Assembly (NCBI RefSeq): GCF_000012325.1
Contig: NC_003910.7
Span: 5,208,001 to 5,272,000 of the forward strand
DNA: 64,000 nucleotides
Reading direction: 5' to 3'
Source: Colwellia psychrerythraea 34H
GTDB taxonomy: Bacteria > Pseudomonadota > Gammaproteobacteria > Enterobacterales > Alteromonadaceae
Below are positions 8,701 through 17,984 of this stretch, in pieces. The notes under the pieces were generated by a model. The model searched no databases and was not told where the DNA came from. It worked only from the letters and a program-made list of their open reading frames with translations. The position numbers and the translations under genes are program-made. The first letter of the stretch is position 1. Each line of letters opens with the position of its first letter.

Positions 8701-9279
8701 TTAGGAGGTCGCCTTTTTTTGCTCGACAAGTTGTTTGATTGTCTTTTCTAAAAGCGTAAAGTTAAGCGGTTTTCCAAAACAAGTTTCAGCCCCTAATGCA
8801 ACTATCCTACTCACATTATCATCAGTTAATGCGCCAGTCATTGCAATAACTATAATATTTGCGGTTGCTGGCGTACTTTTAATGCGGTGACAAATAGAGA
8901 ATCCATCCATCCCTACCATCATTAAATCTAGCATGACGACATCAGGCTTAACAGTATGCAGCAAATCACCTGCATCAAAAGGATTGTAAGCTATTTTTAT
9001 TTTAGCGTAGGGAAAAAGGTTTTCTAGAAACTGAGTGAGCATGTCTGCAAACTCTTTATCATCTTCAATGATCAAGATAGAAAAATCATTTTTTACATTG
9101 ATTTTGGGGGTAGACATTAAAGATAAAATGTCATTTCGATCAAACCGCCTATGTCCACCGGGTGTAGAAATAAAAGGTAATCGACCAATTTGAGCCCAAT
9201 GACGAATGGTCGTTGGCGCAACATGTAACAATTTAGCCGCTTCTGCAGGGGTTAACAGAGACTTTTTACTGATATCCAA
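8701..9279 (-). CDS. MerR-type HTH fused to a receiver domain
   Basis: About 192 residues. The N-terminus is a compact MerR/excisionase-type winged helix (SLLTPAEAAKLLHVAPTTIRH and STPGGHRRFDRNDILSLM). The C-terminal two thirds are a CheY-like receiver with the Asp pair in IIEDDKEF, phospho-Asp in VVMLDLMM, Thr in IAMTGA and Lys in CFGKPLN. In ordinary response regulators the receiver is N-terminal; here the order is reversed. The open frame reaches an ATG at 9330, but I prefer the TTG at 9279 because AAGGA lies eight bases upstream and the conserved domain starts just after. It is probably the transcriptional output of the histidine kinase encoded next on the strand, and may control the divergent aer-like gene. 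Confidence 0.85.
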   Translation of the reverse strand: MDISKKSLLTPAEAAKLLHVAPTTIRHWAQIGRLPFISTPGGHRRFDRNDILSLMSTPKINVKNDFSILIIEDDKEFADMLTQFLENLFPYAKIKIAYNPFDAGDLLHTVKPDVVMLDLMMVGMDGFSICHRIKSTPATANIIVIAMTGALTDDNVSRIVALGAETCFGKPLNFTLLEKTIKQLVEQKKATS

Positions 9280-9496
9280 TCCAATAATCCTTAATAAAAA
9301 CAAGCCCATTTCACTATAGCAGTATACCATTCCCTAATATTAACCTAGATCAATGTAGCTATTTTATTTATTGAGCTTACATGAAATTTCAGCTATATTT
9401 CACCAATATTGTCGCTTTTGTCGTTTTTGTCAATGGTACGATATATTTTTGTTACTCGGATGTAATTATCATTACTTTATCTAAAAGGAATTAAAA

Positions 9497-11032
9497 ATGA
9501 CAAAAAGAAACCAACCGCTCATTAATGAGGAAGTTAATTTTCAAAGCGGTGTTGAATTAATTTCGACTACAGATAAAAACGGCGTGATTACCTATGCAAA
9601 CCCAGAATTCTGTCGAATTGCTGGCTTCTCTCTTGATGAACTTATCGGACAACATCATAATGTTGTAAGACATCCCGATATGCCATCTGCTGCATTTAAA
9701 GATTTGTGGAAAAACTTACAGTCAGGTTTACCATGGCGTGGCGTTGTTAAAAACCGTTGTAAAGATGGTCGATATTATTGGGTAGACGCCTTTGTCACGC
9801 CTATTTTTGAATTTGGTCAGCTCGTCGGTTATCAATCGGTTAGAACACGTTTAGATGATGCAACCAAGAAAAATGCTATTTCGTCTTATCAAGCATTACA
9901 AAAGGGTAAATCATTAACGAAATGGTATCAAAACACCACCATTAAAAACCTAGTCTATTGGTCAGCAAGTATTACCACGCTCATAAGCGCCATGTATTAC
10001 CCCTATATGATGTTCTTACTGCCTGTACTGCCCTTCATAACTTATAAAAATGAAATAATAGACACGCCAAAATACCTTAAAGATCTAGTACGTGATTATG
10101 ACAGCGTTTCACGTTTAATTTATTGTGGCACTAAACCTCAAGGCATTGCAGATTTTCATTTAAAGGTTGCTGAAGGTAAGATAAAAACAATTTTGGGTCG
10201 CATCATTGATAGCAGTAATTTACTAAGCTCGGGTGCTACTAATCTTGAGCAAGCAGCACAAATAGCTAAAGAAGGTGCAGAGCAAGAAACGACAGAGCTA
10301 CATCAGGTATCGACAGCCGTTGAAGAAATGGTTGCCACCATCGATGAAGTTGCGAAAAATACCACTCTCACCTCCCAAAAAGTCAATCAAGCACATTCAG
10401 ATTGTCAAATTGCTACAGAAGCGATGCACCTCACCATGGAAAAAGTGAACCTATTAGCTCAGGACGTGGCTGACTCAGCGTCATCAGCAACAGAGCTGGC
10501 GAGTGAAGTAGAAAAAGTTGGTAGCATCATGCATGAAATTCAAGGTATTGCAGACCAAACAAATTTATTAGCGTTAAATGCTGCGATCGAAGCGGCAAGA
10601 GCGGGTGAGCATGGCCGCGGTTTCTCCGTTGTGGCCGATGAAGTAAGGGCATTATCAAGCAGAACCCACGCAGCAACAGAACAAATACAAACCTCAATAT
10701 CAGAAATGCAAAGTACATTATTGTCTTGGGTGCAAACAATGACCAAAGGTAAAGAATCTGCTGAAAGTTGTGTTGAAAAAGCTACAGAAGCTCATAACGT
10801 TGTTGATAAGGTCTATTCATCAATCACTGACATTTCTGACTTAGCTATTCAAATATCAACCGCATCAGAAGAGCAGAGCATGGTATCGCAAGAAATCAGC
10901 CGCAATATTATGAACATCAGTGATGCTTCCCAAAATAATCTCCATCAAGCCAATACCGTCGAAAGCGAAACTATAAACATTAAAACAAGAGCCAACGCCC
11001 TTGGGGCTTTAGGCCAAGCTTTTAATGGATAA
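9497..11032 (+). CDS. aer: Aer-like PAS chemoreceptor (aerotaxis)
   Basis: A 511-residue methyl-accepting chemotaxis protein with the architecture of E. coli Aer (506 residues). The cytoplasmic N-terminal PAS domain (about 15-120) keeps the FAD-pocket residues seen in Aer: RHPDMP (Arg58, His59, Asp61), Trp80 and Asn86. One hydrophobic membrane anchor follows at about 152-184, then a HAMP-like linker and the methyl-accepting signalling domain, whose hairpin tip is [20 protein letters not shown]. No periplasmic domain is present. It should sense internal redox or oxygen through FAD and signal to CheA. The start has AAAAGGAATTAAAA upstream. The c-di-GMP gene follows after 5 bases, so the two are an operon linking taxis and c-di-GMP. 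Confidence 0.93.
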   Translation: MTKRNQPLINEEVNFQSGVELISTTDKNGVITYANPEFCRIAGFSLDELIGQHHNVVRHPDMPSAAFKDLWKNLQSGLPWRGVVKNRCKDGRYYWVDAFVTPIFEFGQLVGYQSVRTRLDDATKKNAISSYQALQKGKSLTKWYQNTTIKNLVYWSASITTLISAMYYPYMMFLLPVLPFITYKNEIIDTPKYLKDLVRDYDSVSRLIYCGTKPQGIADFHLKVAEGKIKTILGRIIDSSNLLSSGATNLEQAAQIAKEGAEQETTELHQVSTAVEEMVATIDEVAKNTTLTSQKVNQAHSDCQIATEAMHLTMEKVNLLAQDVADSASSATELASEVEKVGSIMHEIQGIADQTNLLALNAAIEAARAGEHGRGFSVVADEVRALSSRTHAATEQIQTSISEMQSTLLSWVQTMTKGKESAESCVEKATEAHNVVDKVYSSITDISDLAIQISTASEEQSMVSQEISRNIMNISDASQNNLHQANTVESETINIKTRANALGALGQAFNG

Positions 11033-11037
11033 AGCTG

Positions 11038-13644
11038 ATGACTGATTATGCAAGCCTATTAATGTCTTTAACCAGTGGTTCAGCGCTAGATTCTGGATGT
11101 ATGGAGCAGTTAATACAAGAAGGGCTTTATGTTACCCCTGCTTTATTTTCTGTCGACCGTGCAGCACTGTGGGTATTAGATAAAGACGAACAAGCTTACC
11201 TTTGTGAAGCTGATTTTTTTGATGGCATGATTGATCATAGATCATCTCAACGATTAACTAAAAAAGAAGATGCAGAGCTTTTCTCTTTTTTAGAAAGTAC
11301 CTCTGAAATAATTATTAATAATTATTTCACCTATGAATCATTTGGTTTAAATACCAGCAGAATATTATCACGGTTTCAGCTCTGTTCACTTCTGCTTATT
11401 CCCTTACAAATCAAAGGCGAAAATAGAGGTTTTATATTTCTAGGTGATAGTCAAAAAAATATCGAATGGTCTCCCGATGTGCTTTTTGCCAGTAGAATTT
11501 TAGTGCAGTTATTTGAACGAGCGCTGTTAGCACTAGATAATTCAGTCGCTGAAACTAAGCTCCAACATCAATATCAGTTGATGAGTGAAATAGAGAAGCT
11601 TGCCAAAATTGGTGGCTGGGACTACGAAATATCAACAGGAAAAACACATTGGACAGAAGAAACATATCGGATTTATGGCTTATCACTTGATGAAGAAATA
11701 ACGCTAGAACAGGCCGCTAAATTTTACAGTCCAGAAGTTCAAAAAACGATAAAAGATGTCTTTGAATTAGCTGTAAATCAGTTGATACCTTATCAGGTAG
11801 AGTTGCCATTTATTGATGCTCAAGGCAACCATAAATGGGTAAAGACTACGGGGCAAATAAGAAGTAATGCTCAAGGCATTGCAACCCATGTTTATGGCGC
11901 ATTCGAAGACATAACCGAACAAAAACAACTTCTCGACTCAGAAAGATCGACCAGTGAAGACTTAAAAACAATTGTTGATAATTTAAACGATAGTATTGTC
12001 ACTATTTCAAGTAAAGGCATTATTTTATCCGCCAATAGGATGGTAGAAAAAACATTTGGCTATTTACAGCAAGAGTTGATTGGCCAAAACGTTTCAATAT
12101 TAATGCCAAAGCCCTTTGTTTCTCAGCATGATAAGTATATGCAGAACTATCTCAAAACAGGTCATGCTAAAATCATTGGAGTTGGACGAGAGCTTCCTGC
12201 GATGAAAAAAGATGGCACTAGTTTTCCGATGGAATTATCGATATCAGAAGTATTGCACGGAAATGATAAAGTTTTTATTGGCATCGTTCGAGACATCACA
12301 GAGAGAAAAAAAGCAGAAAAAGATATTCATCAACTTGCTTATTTTGATGAAACTACCGGGGTAATGAATCGTTACTCGCTTGAGCGTGATTTAAAAAAAT
12401 GTTTCGATAAATCCTTACTCTTAAATGAAAATATCACAGCAATGCTTATAAATTTAGATAAGTTTTCTCAAGTTAACTTAATTTATGGTGATGATACTGG
12501 CGACGTCATTTTAAAAGAAACCGCGACCAGACTAAATGAACGTTTACCTTCTTGGGTAGTTACTTATAGAAGCAGTGCAGATAGTTTTTATGTGCTTATC
12601 AATCCAAGTGCAGCGGTTGGGTTAGATGACGCACGTATCATGACCAATGAAGACTTAGCCGAGAAAATTCTTAAAGAGATTCATCAAGCAATTACCATTA
12701 ATCAGCATGTAATTAATGTGCAAGCAAGTATAGGAATATTAAATATTCCTGCTAAAGATATAGACTACATTGATATCAAGCCATTACTAGAATTAGCTGT
12801 CTTTAATGCTAAAAATAAGGGTGGTGATAATTATGTTTTTGCTAGCAATAATGATACCTGCTCACTTAAAAGGCATTCAGAATTATCATTAGCGATGAAA
12901 AGTAACCTGTTCATCCGTGAACTCAATATTGTGTTACAGCCTCAATATTCCACACAAGGTAAAATTGTTGGTTCAGAGGCATTGGTACGTTGGCAGTCTG
13001 CATCACTAGGAGGAATATCACCCGTTGAATTTATCCCCTTAGCAGAAAAGAACGGCGCTATTATTGAATTGGGTAATTGGATTATCGATAAAACTTGTAG
13101 TTTGTTAGCGCAAAGGCGAGTGTTTTCAAAAGAAACATCCCCTATATCTGTCAATATAAGTGCCAAACAAATTGCTCAGCCAAACTTTGTCGATAACCTT
13201 TTAACTAGCCTTGATAATTACCAAGTCCCCTACTCAGAGCTGGTACTGGAATTAACCGAAAGTGCACTGGTTACCGACTTAAAACTTGTGGTCAGTAAAA
13301 TGGAACTATTGAAAAGCAAAGGTATTCTCTGCTCAATTGATGATTTTGGTACCGGTTATTCAAGCTTAAATTATATTCATCACCTACCAATAATCGAACT
13401 AAAAATTGATAAGTGTTTTGTTGATGATATAAAAAATGAAACAGATGATGTGCCGATCATCAATACCATATTACAGATGGCAAAGTCTTTAAAACTCAGG
13501 GTGGTCGCTGAAGGTGTTGAGTCTAAAGCACAACTAAATTATTTAGCTGACCATGGTTGCGATGTTATACAAGGCTATTACTTTTCTAAGCCGTTAAATT
13601 CTACCCAGTGGTTAGATAAATGGAAAGAAAAGTTAAGTGATTAA
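11038..13644 (+). CDS. GAF-PAS-PAS-GGDEF-EAL protein, probable c-di-GMP phosphodiesterase
   Basis: An 868-residue soluble signalling protein: GAF-like domain (about 1-180), PAS (185-300, KIGGWDYEISTGKTHWTEE), PAS (310-425), GGDEF fold (435-600) and EAL (620-865). The GGDEF signature is replaced by SSADSF near residue 513, so cyclase activity is unlikely. The EAL side keeps GSEALVRW near 645, NISAKQ, LELTES and the DDFGTGYSSLNY loop, followed by KIDKCFV, so phosphodiesterase activity is expected. A degenerate GGDEF often acts as a GTP-binding regulatory module; that is inference here. It follows the aer-like gene by 5 bases and is probably cotranscribed, giving the same redox stimulus a motility-biofilm output. 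Confidence 0.93.
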   Translation: MTDYASLLMSLTSGSALDSGCMEQLIQEGLYVTPALFSVDRAALWVLDKDEQAYLCEADFFDGMIDHRSSQRLTKKEDAELFSFLESTSEIIINNYFTYESFGLNTSRILSRFQLCSLLLIPLQIKGENRGFIFLGDSQKNIEWSPDVLFASRILVQLFERALLALDNSVAETKLQHQYQLMSEIEKLAKIGGWDYEISTGKTHWTEETYRIYGLSLDEEITLEQAAKFYSPEVQKTIKDVFELAVNQLIPYQVELPFIDAQGNHKWVKTTGQIRSNAQGIATHVYGAFEDITEQKQLLDSERSTSEDLKTIVDNLNDSIVTISSKGIILSANRMVEKTFGYLQQELIGQNVSILMPKPFVSQHDKYMQNYLKTGHAKIIGVGRELPAMKKDGTSFPMELSISEVLHGNDKVFIGIVRDITERKKAEKDIHQLAYFDETTGVMNRYSLERDLKKCFDKSLLLNENITAMLINLDKFSQVNLIYGDDTGDVILKETATRLNERLPSWVVTYRSSADSFYVLINPSAAVGLDDARIMTNEDLAEKILKEIHQAITINQHVINVQASIGILNIPAKDIDYIDIKPLLELAVFNAKNKGGDNYVFASNNDTCSLKRHSELSLAMKSNLFIRELNIVLQPQYSTQGKIVGSEALVRWQSASLGGISPVEFIPLAEKNGAIIELGNWIIDKTCSLLAQRRVFSKETSPISVNISAKQIAQPNFVDNLLTSLDNYQVPYSELVLELTESALVTDLKLVVSKMELLKSKGILCSIDDFGTGYSSLNYIHHLPIIELKIDKCFVDDIKNETDDVPIINTILQMAKSLKLRVVAEGVESKAQLNYLADHGCDVIQGYYFSKPLNSTQWLDKWKEKLSD

Positions 13645-13721
13645 ACATTTTGATTACTATTACGCCAGCTGTTAGGGTATGTCTTATGGAAGTATTGATA
13701 TAACTTAAAGGGAATTAATCA

Positions 13722-14966
13722 ATGGCTGATAATAAAACCCATCTTGTACAACAATCTCGTCGTCAATTTTTACGCAAAGCAAGCATGTTAGCTCTAGGAG
13801 CGTCTCCATTACTTAGCTTAGCGGCAACCGACAATAATGAAGGCGTTAGCCTTGCCGGAGGCATGAGACCTTTAGTTAAATACCCGGGAAAACGGGATTT
13901 GATCTTGGTTCACAGCAGGCCGCCCCATTTAGAAACACCTTTTTCTGTCTTTAATGAAAGCCTTATTACCCCAAATGACGCATTTTACGTTCGTTATCAT
14001 CTTGCAAACTTTCCTACCGAAATAGACTTAAAAAAATATAAACTTAACATTAACGGCGCGGTTAACAAAACACTCCAGCTTAGCCTTCAAGAACTCAAGT
14101 CAATGGCAGAGCCTGTTGATGTTGTTGCAGTTAACCAATGTTCAGGAAACAGCCGAGGTTATTCATCACCACGTGTTTTTGGTGCTCAACTAAGTAATGG
14201 TGCCATGGGAAATGCACGCTGGACCGGTATCCCTCTTAGAACAGTGTTGGAAAAAGCAGGTGTATCACCTGAAGCAATGTACGTTACTTTTAATGGTCTT
14301 GATAAGCCCGTATTACCCACCACTCCTGACTTTATAAAAGCACTAAATATTGAACATGCTCTTAGCCCAGAACCATTACTTGCATGGGGAATGAATGGTG
14401 AAGACCTGCCATTTTTAAACGGTTACCCTTTGAAGCTAATTGTTCCAGGCTATTTCGGTACGTATTGGGTTAAACATTTATCTGAAATCACGGTATTAGA
14501 TACTGAATTCACCGGTCAAGATTCCTATTTCATGAATACCGCTTATCAACTGCCCGACAACGACTGTCTATGTGTTACGCCAGGCAGTACTGCTGAGAAA
14601 AACCGTCCGATTTCAACACTGCCAGTTCGGAGTTTTATTACTAATATTTCTGCTGACGATACCCTCTCTTCAGCTAAGCCAATTGAACTTGAAGGCATTG
14701 CCTTTGACGATGGCTCTGGCATAAAAAATGTCGATATATCAATCGATGGCGGTTTAACTTGGCTAACCAGTACCTTAGGTGAAAGCCTGGGACGTTTCTC
14801 CTTTCTTCCTTGGAAACTTACCGTAAGTTTTGCACAAAAAGGAAAGGCAACTGTCATGGTACGAGCCAGTAACAACAATGGTGAAGTGCAACCACTTAGA
14901 GCAAGCTGGAATCATGGTGGCTATAGACGTCATGCCATTGAATCAGTCGCCATTAACGTTATATAG
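13722..14966 (+). CDS. SorA-like sulfite:cytochrome c oxidoreductase, molybdopterin subunit
   Basis: A 414-residue sulfite-oxidase-family molybdoenzyme. The N-terminus has a perfect twin-arginine signal (SRRQFLRK, residues 12-19, then a short hydrophobic stretch ending in LSLAA), so it is folded in the cytoplasm and exported by Tat. The molybdenum-ligating Cys is in VVAVNQCSGNSRG at about residue 140. GNARWTGIPLRTVLEKAGV and the C-terminal Mo-co dimerisation domain (SIDGGLTW, LPWKLTVS) fit SorA/SoxC proteins. A cytochrome c gene begins 10 bases after its stop, as in sorAB operons. The likely role is periplasmic oxidation of sulfite, for example from taurine or thiosulfate breakdown, with electrons passed to the cytochrome. 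Other sulfite-oxidase-like substrates cannot be excluded. Confidence 0.9.
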   Translation: MADNKTHLVQQSRRQFLRKASMLALGASPLLSLAATDNNEGVSLAGGMRPLVKYPGKRDLILVHSRPPHLETPFSVFNESLITPNDAFYVRYHLANFPTEIDLKKYKLNINGAVNKTLQLSLQELKSMAEPVDVVAVNQCSGNSRGYSSPRVFGAQLSNGAMGNARWTGIPLRTVLEKAGVSPEAMYVTFNGLDKPVLPTTPDFIKALNIEHALSPEPLLAWGMNGEDLPFLNGYPLKLIVPGYFGTYWVKHLSEITVLDTEFTGQDSYFMNTAYQLPDNDCLCVTPGSTAEKNRPISTLPVRSFITNISADDTLSSAKPIELEGIAFDDGSGIKNVDISIDGGLTWLTSTLGESLGRFSFLPWKLTVSFAQKGKATVMVRASNNNGEVQPLRASWNHGGYRRHAIESVAINVI

Positions 14967-14976
14967 AGGTAGCCCC

Positions 14977-15666
14977 ATGTCTAACAACAAATCACTTACT
15001 ACTTTATTGAGTTCTAGTTTTATTGGCTCCTTGTTAACCATTGTCGTTCTTGCAGGTATATCACCGCCTGTTAGTCAGGCATACGCAGCAGTTGAGACTA
15101 CGATAAAAAAGATAACGCTGCCAGCAAGTACAATTACTCTACCCAAATCAACATTGCCAGGCTATAACCTAGCCCTGCAAAAATGTACTATTTGCCACTC
15201 CGTTGATTACATACATCATCAACCTCCTGGCATGGATCAAAAAGCATGGACAAGTGCGGTACTAAAAATGCAACACTCTTATGGAGCACCGCTAAGTGAA
15301 AGCGATATTAACAGTATTGGCGCTTATCTATCGGTTGTATATGGTTCAGCCAAAGCTGATGATCCAACAATTATTAGTGCTTCTCAATCGCCCATTAGTA
15401 CGCCAGCCTCTGGTGAAGCACTCGATGTACAAGTATTGCTAACTAGCAATGGATGTTCGGGCTGTCATGATATAAATAAGACCATTGTTGGTCCTGCATT
15501 TAAGGCTATTGCCAAAAAGTATAAGAGCGATACTGGTGCTATTAGTAAGTTAGTCGTCTCTATTCGAAACGGCGGCACTGGAAAATGGGGAAATATGGCT
15601 ATGCCGCCAATGAATGTTAACGAAAAACAAGCGCAGGCATTAGCAGAATTTATACTCCAACAGTAA
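14977..15666 (+). CDS. Diheme cytochrome c, electron acceptor of the SorA-like enzyme
   Basis: A 229-residue secreted cytochrome c with a signal peptide (hydrophobic residues about 14-38, ending AYAA). It carries two covalent heme motifs: CTICH at residues 70-74 and CSGCH at about 160-164, with MAMPPM as the probable axial methionine of the second domain. I choose ATG 14977 because GAGG lies 7 bases upstream; the open frame upstream to 14830 merely overlaps the sorA-like gene. The classical SorB has a single heme, so this partner is a two-domain variant; the first domain resembles SoxD/SorB-like sulfite cytochromes. It should take electrons from the molybdoenzyme and pass them to the respiratory chain. 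Confidence 0.88.
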   Translation: MSNNKSLTTLLSSSFIGSLLTIVVLAGISPPVSQAYAAVETTIKKITLPASTITLPKSTLPGYNLALQKCTICHSVDYIHHQPPGMDQKAWTSAVLKMQHSYGAPLSESDINSIGAYLSVVYGSAKADDPTIISASQSPISTPASGEALDVQVLLTSNGCSGCHDINKTIVGPAFKAIAKKYKSDTGAISKLVVSIRNGGTGKWGNMAMPPMNVNEKQAQALAEFILQQ

Positions 15667-15750
15667 CTCACAAAACTCGAGAAGAGCCGCCACTACCAAC
15701 ATCTAGCGGTTACTTTCATCCACCACTATTGTGATAGAAATCAATTCAAT

Positions 15751-15783
15751 AAAAAACAGCCTCACTAGAGGCTGTTTTTTATT
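15751..15783 (+). terminator. Rho-independent terminator after the sulfite-oxidation pair
   Basis: A perfect 13-bp stem AAAAAACAGCCTC / GAGGCTGTTTTTT with an ACTA loop. The symmetric A and T runs make it usable from both strands, serving the cytochrome gene and the convergent ggt gene. Confidence 0.92.
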
Positions 15784-15808
15784 ATTCATTTATTTAAGTT
15801 AAGCTAAG

Positions 15809-15830
15809 TTATACCAATCGTATTAGTTAG
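15809..15830. repeat. Orphan end of the intergenic repeat family
   Basis: TTATACCAATCGTATTAGTT matches the left end of the complete repeats at 51524 and 55574. No matching right end is present before ggt. Confidence 0.4.
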
Positions 15831-15893
15831 CTTTTATAAACAGAATTAATTAATCGGTCATCATTATTCTACTGTCATTCTTATTGCGCTAAT

Positions 15894-17753
15894 TTACTTG
15901 GCTAACTTAACAGACTGCTCGATAACATCAACAGCAATGGCAGCTGCACCAGCTCTTCTAGGGTCTGCTGCTCCTAAAAATACGCCATTATGTTTCATGA
16001 TGGCTTGTAAGCTACCCAATGAACTAGATACTTTGATGTTGTAACCTTTCGCTTTTAAGATATCAACGGTATCAGCAGGGATATTCCTCTCAACAGACAA
16101 CACCTCAGGTTGCCATTGATGATGAAACCGTGGTGCATTGGTCGCTTCAGCAATATTCATTTCGAAATATAAAACATTAACCAATTGTTGAAATACCGAG
16201 GTAATTATTTTACTACCACCTGGCGTACCAGTAGCAAGGTAGGGTTCACCATCTTTAAGCACTATCGTTGGCGTCATAGAGCTAAGCGGACGTTTTTTTG
16301 CTTCAATGGCATTAGCTGTACCGCCAATTAAACCGTAACTATTAGGACTACCTGGTTTTACCGAAAAATCATCCATGGTGTTATTCAGTAAAATTCCCGT
16401 ACCTGGAATAGTAATACCACTACCGTAGTTATGATTTAAAGTATAAGTACTACTCACCACATTACCCTCGGCATCCATAACAGAAAAATGTGTGGTATCA
16501 GGGCTTTCATATTTACTGGGTTCACCGGCTTTAATATCGCTTGAAGGAGTTATTTTATTTCGCTTAATATTTTTACTGAGTTCTTTTGCGTATGCTTTGC
16601 TAGTTAAGCCCTCACTCGGTACGTTGACAAAAGCAGGGTCACCTAAAAAGGAACTTCTGTCGGCATAGGCGCGCTTAAATATTTCAGTTTGCAGATGTAT
16701 TAGTGCTGCAGAGCCTTGCTGAATGTTCTCTAAGTTAAGTGTTTCAAACATATTTAACATTTGAATAAGGTGAACGCCACCTGAACTTGGCGGTGGCATA
16801 GTTAAAATTTCAAACCCTTGAAATGTGCCACGAATAGGCGCTACTTCATTCACTCTATAATCCGCTAAGTCTTTTGCAGTAATGAGGCCATTGCCCTGCT
16901 GCATTGCTGCAACAATTTTTTTTGCAATATCCCCTTGGTAAAATCCAGATTTACCCTGCTCGCGCAAGTAGGCTAAGCTATCGGCAAGATCTGTTTGCAC
17001 CCAAACTTCGCCTGCTAGATACGGTTGGCAGTTTTCTTTTAAAAATACTCGACATGTTTCTGAGTTAGCTGATAAAAACATTTGTTCTTTGTAAAAGAAA
17101 CGCGCCATATCATCATCAACAACGATACCCGCTCTAGCAAGTTTTTCTGCCGGTTTAATTACTTCAGACCAAGACATTGAACCATAGTTTTCAAGGGCAT
17201 AATGTAAACCTGCAACTGTGCCTGGTACACCCGAAGCGGATAATGTTTTCAGTGATTTATTTACTATCGGGTAACCATATTTATCAAGAAAAACATCTTT
17301 GTATGCTAAAGCAGGAGCTGTTTCTCGATAATCAATGGCAATTGTTTTCTTTTCATCACCTAAATGAACCAGCATAAAACCACCACCAGCTAAGTTTCCA
17401 GCGCGTGGTAAAACAACGGATAATGCAAAACCTACCGCTACCGCAGCATCAACTGCGTTGCCGCCTTGCCTAAGAATATCTGCCCCCACTTCACTGGCTA
17501 TTCGCTTTTGACTCACCACCATGCCCTTTCTGCCGATGACAGGATGAGAGATATCGTGATAATCAACCAATTGCCATAAACGAGGCAGCTCAGCTTTGCT
17601 AACTTGCTGGACTGGCGTAGTGGCGACACTGTTAGTAGCGACGAACGATAAAAAACAACAAGTTAATTTTACTACCATATCTCGAAGATTTTTTTGGGAG
17701 TGGGCACTGGAGAATAATCGATTATGAATATTGGTAATAAAATTATTTTTCAT
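15894..17753 (-). CDS. ggt: Gamma-glutamyltransferase (glutathione hydrolase) precursor
   Basis: A 619-residue member of the N-terminal nucleophile gamma-glutamyltransferase family, slightly longer than the 580-residue E. coli enzyme because of a long N-terminal leader. It cleaves glutathione and other gamma-glutamyl compounds in the periplasm. It is made as a proenzyme that self-cleaves before the catalytic threonine; that residue is Thr420 in SPDTTHFSVMD. Other family marks are GNLAGGGFMLVH, the PPPSSGGVHLIQ loop and GSGITIPGTGILLNNTMDDF. A hydrophobic segment at residues 28-45 is the probable export signal. It is convergent with the sulfite-oxidation pair and shares its terminator. Release of cysteinylglycine would supply sulfur amino acids. 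Confidence 0.95.
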   Translation of the reverse strand: MKNNFITNIHNRLFSSAHSQKNLRDMVVKLTCCFLSFVATNSVATTPVQQVSKAELPRLWQLVDYHDISHPVIGRKGMVVSQKRIASEVGADILRQGGNAVDAAVAVGFALSVVLPRAGNLAGGGFMLVHLGDEKKTIAIDYRETAPALAYKDVFLDKYGYPIVNKSLKTLSASGVPGTVAGLHYALENYGSMSWSEVIKPAEKLARAGIVVDDDMARFFYKEQMFLSANSETCRVFLKENCQPYLAGEVWVQTDLADSLAYLREQGKSGFYQGDIAKKIVAAMQQGNGLITAKDLADYRVNEVAPIRGTFQGFEILTMPPPSSGGVHLIQMLNMFETLNLENIQQGSAALIHLQTEIFKRAYADRSSFLGDPAFVNVPSEGLTSKAYAKELSKNIKRNKITPSSDIKAGEPSKYESPDTTHFSVMDAEGNVVSSTYTLNHNYGSGITIPGTGILLNNTMDDFSVKPGSPNSYGLIGGTANAIEAKKRPLSSMTPTIVLKDGEPYLATGTPGGSKIITSVFQQLVNVLYFEMNIAEATNAPRFHHQWQPEVLSVERNIPADTVDILKAKGYNIKVSSSLGSLQAIMKHNGVFLGAADPRRAGAAAIAVDVIEQSVKLAK

Positions 17754-17984
17754 AGTTATTTCTTTATGTCATAGGATTTTCCACTAAGGAAAAATGGTTG
17801 GAGGAACTGCCCAGATTCTACTAGACAGTTTGTAACTCAGAAAATTTTCATCATCAACATTAGCAGGTAAATACCCTTATGTATTAATGACACTTTTTTA
17901 GCATTGTAAAACATTTCAATAACGTTACGCAGTTATGCTTTGTATCATGACGTGTCGAATCGACATTAAGTAAAAACGTAAACT

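Noticed and set aside
9400..9497. Sigma-28 promoter before the aer-like gene
   Set aside because: No TAAA-N15-GCCGATAA match could be found in the gap.
10527..10746. Two frames opposite the chemoreceptor signalling tip
   Set aside because: They exist because the conserved helical hairpin is free of stops on the other strand; the same shadow appears at 60428-60691.
14830..14976. Upstream extension of the cytochrome c gene
   Set aside because: It would overlap sorA and place residues before a clean signal peptide; ATG 14977 has GAGG at the right spacing.
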